Shown: positions 43,259 to 47,361 of the stretch, piece by piece
Layout of the letters: each line of letters starts with the position of its first letter
How positions within the stretch are numbered: position 1 is the stretch's first letter
Source of the DNA: an uncultured Mediterranea sp.
GTDB lineage: Bacteria > Bacteroidota > Bacteroidia > Bacteroidales > Bacteroidaceae
Assembly: GCA_945879145.1 (NCBI GenBank)
Contig: CAMCUZ010000017.1
Location: 1 to 47,361 of the forward strand
DNA length: 47,361 bases
Direction: 5' to 3'
The notes under the pieces: generated by a model
What the model saw: only the letters and a program-made list of their open reading frames with translations
What the model was told of the DNA's origin: nothing
Database searches by the model: none
Translations under genes and position numbers: made by a program

Positions 43259-43333
43259 GTCCAATTCCTACGGCAGTACGAACTGCATCAGGTTCGAGGG
43301 TATAATCTCAGCCGCATGCGGCACCCCTTGGTG
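43259..43333 (-). ncRNA. TPP riboswitch (THI element)
   Basis: On minus the conserved parts are ACCAAGGGGTGCC, GGCTGAGATTATACCC, GAACCTGATGCAGTTCG and TGCCGTAGGAATTGG. This is the thiamine pyrophosphate aptamer; the CTGAGA pyrimidine pocket and the pyrophosphate helix sequences are plain. It precedes thiS and would turn the whole thi operon down when TPP is plentiful. Confidence 0.95.
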
Positions 43334-43348
43334 TATCTACTCTGGCCG

Positions 43349-43380
43349 CAAAGGTAGCAGTTTTTCCCATCCCCACCAAG
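43349..43380 (-). promoter_or_regulatory. thi operon promoter
   Basis: On minus, TACCTTTG (43356 to 43349) fits TAnnTTTG exactly; a TTG (43380 to 43378) lies 21 bases upstream. Transcription would start near 43342, ten bases before the riboswitch. Confidence 0.7.
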
Positions 43381-43445
43381 AAGGCACCCATAAAAATTTC
43401 ATCAAAAAAATCGCCATGATGTGCGATAATCAATTAAATTTTTAT

Positions 43446-43453
43446 TATTTTTG
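43446..43453 (+). promoter_or_regulatory. Distal -7 box upstream of rprX
   Basis: TATTTTTG fits TAnnTTTG and would give an rprX leader of about 130 bases that contains the hairpin at 43476-43504. No good -33 is seen. Confidence 0.4.
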
Positions 43454-43475
43454 CACTCAGATTCAAGATTGCTCT

Positions 43476-43504
43476 ATTTTAGTTCCTCTCAGACGAACTA
43501 AAAT
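43476..43504 (+). promoter_or_regulatory. Perfect 10-bp hairpin upstream of rprX
   Basis: ATTTTAGTTC (43476-43485) and GAACTAAAAT (43495-43504) with a nine-base loop. No T-run follows, so it is not a standard terminator. It could be an operator (for example for autoregulation by RprY) or a leader RNA hairpin. Confidence 0.5.
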
Positions 43505-43578
43505 CTGGTGCTCTCTTAATCTCTTAAAAAGAGTGGTTAAATCAGTTTAATTGGTTAGGAATGTTAATTTGCATCTGT

Positions 43579-43586
43579 TAATTTTG
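43579..43586 (+). promoter_or_regulatory. Proximal -7 box of rprX, possibly giving a leaderless mRNA
   Basis: TAATTTTG fits TAnnTTTG exactly and ends five bases before the ATG at 43592, so transcription would begin at or next to the start codon. A second near-match TTAATTTG at 43564-43571 would start 15 bases upstream. Confidence 0.5.
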
Positions 43587-43591
43587 CGGCC

Positions 43592-45133
43592 ATGAAAAAG
43601 TCAACTATATGGTTATTAGGCATCGTGATGGGCCTCTCGTTCCTCAGTCTGCTCTACCTTCAGATCAGCTACATTGAGGAGATGGTCAAGATGCGCAATG
43701 AGCAGTTCGACGAGTCCGTCAAGCGGGCGTTGATGGCTGCCTCCAAGGAAGTGGAGTCGGCCGAGGTAGATCGTTGGCTGCGCGAAGACATTTCAGAGGC
43801 CGAAAAGAAAGCCTGGGAGCAGACGCAGGGCAATGGCGCGGTCATCAGTACACAGCGCTTCACCCTCACCGGTCCCGACGGGCGAGTCAACCAACAGGTG
43901 GAGCTCAAGACCTTCAGTGGGGGCTCCTCCTTCCCCCGTGCCATGATTTCGCGCAAGCACGGCACCAAGACCATCCCCAAGACCTCCCGTTCCCTGGCCG
44001 ATATGATCAAGAACCGCTACCTCTATCAGCGGGCATTGGTCGATGAGGTGGTGTGGCAGATGATTTACAAGGCGAGCGACCGCCCCATCGAAGAGCGTGT
44101 CAACTTCAAGAACCTCGACCAGTACATCAAGTCGGGCCTGATCGACAACGGCATCGAGCTCAAGTACCACTTCAAGGTGAAGGACCGCGATGGCCGTGAG
44201 GTCTATCGTTGCTCCGACTACAGTGAAGAGGGCGATGACAACGCCTATACCCAGCCCCTCTTCCTCAACGACCCACCCGCCCGCATGAGTGTGATGCAGG
44301 TTCACTTCCCTGGCCGTCGCGATTACATCTTCGACTCCGTCAGCTTCATGATCCCCTCGCTCATCTTCACGCTGGTGCTGCTTGTCACCTTCATCTTTAC
44401 GATCTACATCGTCTTCCGTCAGAAGAAGCTCACCGAGATGAAGAACGACTTCATCAACAACATGACCCACGAGTTCAAGACCCCCATCTCCACCATCTCT
44501 CTGGCCGCTCAGATGCTCACCGACCCCGCCGTAGGCAAGTCGCCCGCTATGTTCCAGCACATCTCCGGAGTAATCAACGACGAGACCAAGCGCCTCCGTT
44601 TCCAGGTAGAGAAGGTGTTGCAGATGTCGATGTTCGACCGCCAGAAGGCTACCCTCAAGATGAAGGAAATTGACGTCAATGAGCTCATCCGGGGCGTAGT
44701 CAACACCTTCGCCCTCAAGGTGGAGCGCTATAATGGCAAGATCGATACCGAATTGCTGGCCGAAGACCCCATCGTGATGGCCGACGAGATGCACCTCACC
44801 AACGTCATCTTCAACCTCATGGACAATGCCGTCAAGTACAAGCGCCAGGAGATCGATTTGCAGCTCACCGTCACCACCCGCAATGAACAGGGCAGGCTCC
44901 AAATTGTTATTCAAGATAATGGCATCGGCATCAAGAAGGAGAACCTGAAGAAGATCTTCGATAAGTTCTATCGCGTTCATACCGGCAACCTGCACGATGT
45001 CAAGGGCTTTGGCCTCGGCCTGGCCTACGTAAAGAAGATCATAACCGACCACAAAGGCTCCATCCGTGCCGAGAGCGAGCTGGGCGTGGGCACCAAATTT
45101 ATTATTGCATTACCATTAATTAAAAACGACTGA
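43592..45133 (+). CDS. rprX: Sensor histidine kinase RprX
   Basis: Membrane sensor of the RprXY two-component system known from Bacteroides fragilis and Porphyromonas. The 513 residues have membrane helices at about 5-24 and 249-275 around a periplasmic sensor domain of about 220 residues; the H-box MTHEFKTPIS with His293; the N-box NVIFNLMDNAVKYK; and the G boxes IQDNGIGIKKENL and VKGFGLGLAYVKKI. No HAMP or PAS domain is evident. The close spacing to rprY (one base between stop and ATG) shows co-expression. The signal sensed is not known from the sequence. Confidence 0.92.
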   Translation: MKKSTIWLLGIVMGLSFLSLLYLQISYIEEMVKMRNEQFDESVKRALMAASKEVESAEVDRWLREDISEAEKKAWEQTQGNGAVISTQRFTLTGPDGRVNQQVELKTFSGGSSFPRAMISRKHGTKTIPKTSRSLADMIKNRYLYQRALVDEVVWQMIYKASDRPIEERVNFKNLDQYIKSGLIDNGIELKYHFKVKDRDGREVYRCSDYSEEGDDNAYTQPLFLNDPPARMSVMQVHFPGRRDYIFDSVSFMIPSLIFTLVLLVTFIFTIYIVFRQKKLTEMKNDFINNMTHEFKTPISTISLAAQMLTDPAVGKSPAMFQHISGVINDETKRLRFQVEKVLQMSMFDRQKATLKMKEIDVNELIRGVVNTFALKVERYNGKIDTELLAEDPIVMADEMHLTNVIFNLMDNAVKYKRQEIDLQLTVTTRNEQGRLQIVIQDNGIGIKKENLKKIFDKFYRVHTGNLHDVKGFGLGLAYVKKIITDHKGSIRAESELGVGTKFIIALPLIKND

Positions 45134-45134
45134 T

Positions 45135-45836
45135 ATGGAAGAAAAATTACACCTGTTATTATGCGAAGATGACGAGAATCTTGGCATGTTGTTGAGAGAA
45201 TATCTGCAGGCCAAAGGCTATGCAGCCGAGTTGTATCCCGACGGCGAGGCCGGCTACAAGGCGTTCATGAAGAACAAGTACGACCTCTGCGTGTTCGACG
45301 TGATGATGCCCAAGAAAGATGGCTTCACCCTGGCTCAGGAGGTACGTGCCGCCAATGCCGAGGTACCCATCATCTTCCTGACCGCCAAGACGCTCAAGGA
45401 GGATATCCTCGAAGGCTTCAAGATCGGAGCCGATGACTACATCACCAAGCCCTTCAGCATGGAGGAGCTCACCTTCCGCATCGAGGCCATCCTGCGCCGC
45501 GTCCGTGGAAAGAAGAACAAGGAGAGCAGTGTCTATAAGATTGGCCGTTTCACCTTCGACACCCAGAAGCAGATCCTCTCCACTCCGGAGAAGCAGACCA
45601 AGCTCACCACCAAGGAGTCAGAGCTGCTCGGCCTGCTCTGTGCCCATGCCAACGAGATCCTGCAGCGCGACTTTGCCCTCAAGACCATCTGGATTGATGA
45701 CAACTACTTCAACGCCCGCAGCATGGACGTCTATATCACCAAGCTGCGCAAGCACCTCAAGGAAGACCCCTCCATCGAGATTATCAACATCCACGGTAAG
45801 GGCTATAAGCTGATTACCCCCGACCCCGAAGCCTAA
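45135..45836 (+). CDS. rprY: OmpR-family response regulator RprY
   Basis: DNA-binding partner of RprX. The 233-residue length equals that of known RprY proteins. The receiver (1-120) shows LLCEDDENLG with the acidic pair, the phospho-acceptor Asp55 in CVFDVMMPKKDG, FLTAKT and DDYITKPFSM with the conserved Lys. The C-terminal winged helix (about 135-230) shows LTTKESELLGLLCAHANEI and ARSMDVYITKLRKHLKEDP. A terminator follows. In P. gingivalis RprY controls stress and sodium-related genes; targets here are not evident. Confidence 0.95.
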   Translation: MEEKLHLLLCEDDENLGMLLREYLQAKGYAAELYPDGEAGYKAFMKNKYDLCVFDVMMPKKDGFTLAQEVRAANAEVPIIFLTAKTLKEDILEGFKIGADDYITKPFSMEELTFRIEAILRRVRGKKNKESSVYKIGRFTFDTQKQILSTPEKQTKLTTKESELLGLLCAHANEILQRDFALKTIWIDDNYFNARSMDVYITKLRKHLKEDPSIEIINIHGKGYKLITPDPEA

Positions 45837-45854
45837 TCGGCGGGTCACCATAGA

Positions 45855-45896
45855 AAAATCCCCTTCCTGCGTTCCAAGAACCGGGAAGGGGATTTT
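45855..45896 (+). terminator. Terminator of rprXY
   Basis: AAAATCCCCTTCC and GGAAGGGGATTTT form a 13-bp stem starting about 19 bases after the rprY stop. T-rich DNA follows; it may also serve the small minus-strand gene. Confidence 0.9.
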
Positions 45897-45929
45897 AAAT
45901 AATACCTCTCTGTCAACTGGATCAATACC

Positions 45930-46106
45930 TTAGTCGGCCAGCCGCTTGTTGAGCACGATGTAGAGCACCAGACCACCTACGGCCATGAATGCGCACAGGC
46001 CCAGAATGACGTTGTTGTTCACATTGCCCGTAAACTGGCATGCAATCAAGATAAGAGCGGCCAAGAAGACCAGGATCAGTCCCAAATTTTTCAATAAACC
46101 TTTCAT
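45930..46106 (-). CDS. Small membrane protein (58 aa, two membrane helices)
   Basis: Too short for most gene callers. The 58-residue product has a helix at about 4-23 (LLKNLGLILVFLAALILIA), a short loop with GNVNNN, and a second helix at about 33-52 (VILGLCAFMAVGGLVLYIV), ending in a basic NKRLAD. The start ATG at 46106 follows an A/T-rich leader, with a near-consensus box TTCCTTTG (46167 to 46160 on minus). It lies alone between the rprXY terminator and the MarR gene. Such two-helix proteins are common in Bacteroides; I know no function. Confidence 0.75.
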   Translation of the reverse strand: MKGLLKNLGLILVFLAALILIACQFTGNVNNNVILGLCAFMAVGGLVLYIVLNKRLAD

Positions 46107-46251
46107 TGTGTGTGTATTTTAAATTTTTAGATGTTATACGTTAAACCATAATTGTGTGACAAAGGAAAGAATAATTCTTCAACCGACGAAATAATTTGCT
46201 AAAAAAACTCTTAATAGGGCCAAAATAATCGGTTGCACCCCCACTTTTCAC

Positions 46252-46695
46252 CTATTCTTTGATATTATAGAAGATTTTTCGCAGCAATTCCTGTCCCAAT
46301 TTCACCTCCTCCAGCTTCACGCCGCGCAGCGCCTCCATCAGCGTTTGGTTGGCAATAGGCCGTGCCGTCTCCTCCAGCGCCCGCCCATCCTTGGTCAGAT
46401 AGACCAGGTTGATGCGTCGGTCGCTCTTGTCCGAGATGCGCACCACCAGGTGTTGCCGCTCCATGGCATCAATCAGTCGGGTCATGCTCGGCTTATCCTT
46501 AAACGTGGCATTGCAGAGCTCCTGTTGCGTCACCCCATCCTTATCCCAGAGAAAGAGCAGGATGGTCCATTGCTCCGGGGTGATGTCGATGCCCTTCAGC
46601 CGGAAGTTCTTCGTCAACTTGCGGTTGATGGCGAGCGAAACCTTGCCATTCAGTATGGCAAAGATCATGCGGGTGTCGATGTTGAATTGCTCCAT
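46252..46695 (-). CDS. MarR-family transcriptional regulator
   Basis: Dimeric winged-helix regulator. The 147 residues show the MarR pattern: an N-terminal helix pair (MEQFNIDTRMIFAILNG, AINRKLTKNFRLKGIDITP), then the wHTH (EQWTILLFLWDKDGVTQQEL, TFKDKPSMTRLIDAMERQ) and the wing VRISDKSDRRINLVYLTKDGR with the Asp-x-Arg signature. An upstream in-frame ATG (46794) lies above the promoter box at 46723-46730, so the ATG at 46695 is chosen. It is divergent from rpsF over a 156-base region; it may control itself, a pump elsewhere, or the small membrane protein gene. Its ligand is unknown. Confidence 0.9.
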   Translation of the reverse strand: MEQFNIDTRMIFAILNGKVSLAINRKLTKNFRLKGIDITPEQWTILLFLWDKDGVTQQELCNATFKDKPSMTRLIDAMERQHLVVRISDKSDRRINLVYLTKDGRALEETARPIANQTLMEALRGVKLEEVKLGQELLRKIFYNIKE

Positions 46696-46722
46696 GCTAC
46701 TACTCTTGGTCCATTTGCACTG

Positions 46723-46730
46723 CAAAGATA
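46723..46730 (-). promoter_or_regulatory. -7 box of the MarR gene
   Basis: TATCTTTG on minus fits TAnnTTTG. The expected start near 46716 lies 21 bases before the ATG at 46695 and excludes the longer reading frame. Confidence 0.6.
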
Positions 46731-46781
46731 GTAGGCTTTGCCGAAAAAAGCGCAATCCGAAGGACAAAAAAACATTAAATG

Positions 46782-46812
46782 TTTGCCAAATCAAATTTTA
46801 TCACTACCTTTG
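46782..46812 (+). promoter_or_regulatory. rpsF operon promoter
   Basis: TTTG (46782-46785), a 19-base spacer and TACCTTTG (46805-46812): a full consensus match. The leader would be about 33 bases. Confidence 0.85.
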
Positions 46813-46851
46813 CACCGCATTTTTAAAACGCATTATTTATTAACAATTTAA

Positions 46852-47202
46852 ATGAGTATGAATCAATACGAAACCGTTTTCATTTTGACTCCCGTTTTGT
46901 CTGACGTACAGATGAAGGAAGCGGTAGAAAAATTCAAAGGCATCCTCACCGCCGAAGGTGCTGAGATTGTGAACGAGGAAAACTGGGGACTGAAGAAGCT
47001 GGCTTATCCTATCCAGAAGAAGTCAACTGGTTTTTATCAGCTGATTGAGTTCAACGCTGCCCCCTCAGTGATTGAGAAACTGGAAGTAAACTTCCGTCGT
47101 GACGAACGCGTAATCCGCTTCTTGACCTTCAAGCAGGACAAGTATGCTGCCGAGTACGCTGCAAAGAGAAGAAGTGTTAAATCAACTAAAAAGGAGGATT
47201 AA
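46852..47202 (+). CDS. rpsF: 30S ribosomal protein S6
   Basis: Platform protein of the small subunit that pairs with S18. The 116 residues begin [18 protein letters not shown] and carry [20 protein letters not shown] and [12 protein letters not shown], both family signatures. A second ATG at 46858 gives a start with MNQYETVF, equally plausible. It is followed by rpsR after two bases; rplI is expected next but lies outside the window. Confidence 0.97.
   Translation: MSMNQYETVFILTPVLSDVQMKEAVEKFKGILTAEGAEIVNEENWGLKKLAYPIQKKSTGFYQLIEFNAAPSVIEKLEVNFRRDERVIRFLTFKQDKYAAEYAAKRRSVKSTKKED
47191..47197 (+). promoter_or_regulatory. Shine-Dalgarno sequence before rpsR
   Basis: AAGGAGG ends seven bases before the rpsR ATG, inside the last codons of rpsF (Lys-Glu-Asp). 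Strong Shine-Dalgarno sites are rare in this phylum, and none of the other starts in this window has one. S18, S6 and S21 form the pocket that hides the 16S rRNA tail in Bacteroidia, so this site may serve autocontrol. Confidence 0.7.
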
Positions 47203-47204
47203 TT

Positions 47205-47361
47205 ATGGCACAGCAAGTTCAATCAGAAATCAGATATTTGACTCCCCCCTCGGTGGACGTTAAGAAGAAGAAATACTGTCGTTTCAAGAAGAGCGGCATC
47301 AAGTACATCGACTACAAGGATCCCGAATTCCTGAAGAAGTTCCTCAACGAGCAGGGTAAGA
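47205..47361 (+). CDS. rpsR: 30S ribosomal protein S18 (partial, cut by window end)
   Basis: The first 52 codons are present: [18 protein letters not shown], then [20 protein letters not shown], a clear S18 core, and [13 protein letters not shown]. The rest lies beyond position 47361. It is translated from the rpsF transcript, with a strong Shine-Dalgarno site. S18 pairs with S6 on the 30S platform. Confidence 0.95.
   Translation, partial: MAQQVQSEIRYLTPPSVDVKKKKYCRFKKSGIKYIDYKDPEFLKKFLNEQGK

Noticed and set aside
43793..45052. Long open frame (419 codons) opposite rprX
   Set aside because: It is a mirror of a strong, well-known kinase gene; its composition (Val/Glu/Asp/His-rich) has no family look and no promoter or start context.

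Overview
The window is ordinary chromosomal DNA of a member of Bacteroidales, most likely Bacteroidaceae. Signs are the promoter form TTTG-N19-TAnnTTTG in front of many genes, almost no Shine-Dalgarno sequences, Bacteroidetes-only families (smalltalk, DUF3276, DUF5606), the rprX/rprY pair, a PPi-dependent phosphofructokinase and a second EF-G. Coding regions look richer in G+C than typical Bacteroides; a high-GC genus such as Mediterranea is possible but only a guess. I see no insertion sequence, prophage, CRISPR array, tRNA or rRNA.

Layout. 1-2280: smalltalk mini-protein, ribosomal protein L31 and class II aldolase. 2299-5416 (minus): proC, a Cro/cupin regulator and an acyl-CoA synthetase. 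5532-7571: a shortened alpha/beta hydrolase and a pectate lyase lipoprotein. 7687-14327 (minus): a stand-alone receiver protein, a His-rich membrane protein and a CusBAC-like metal efflux pump. 14528-22960: an RNA methylase with a lipoprotein, CCA-adding enzyme with a CPA2 antiporter, a Gfo/Idh oxidoreductase, and rplY, pth and hslR. 23103-29786: DUF3276, then nusB-yajC-ybbR-coaE-DUF5606, facing clpB. 30066-36402: an unknown gene, pfp, a GH25 lysozyme, a kinase-like protein and EF-G2. 36503-43380 (minus): the eight-gene thiamine operon thiS-E-G-C-H-F-E2-D under a TPP riboswitch. 43446-47361: rprXY, a tiny membrane protein, a MarR regulator and the start of rpsF-rpsR.

The most unusual feature is a family of exact 7-bp tandem repeat arrays (TAATCAC, TAATCCC, and a GTAGCTC variant). 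They abut the first or last codon of about nine reading frames, and the TAATCNC strand always runs toward the gene. They put stop codons in all three frames, and two genes end on a repeat-encoded TAG. Other points of interest are the EF-G2 gene, whose G3 motif lacks the catalytic histidine and whose promoter has a Crp-like inverted repeat upstream; a possible switching hairpin after the TPP aptamer; a rare strong Shine-Dalgarno before rpsR; and a hydrolase that seems to have lost its catalytic core by an in-frame deletion.

Start codons were moved inward from the longest frame where the first codon was GTG/TTG, lay upstream of the promoter or sat inside a terminator; each case is noted.
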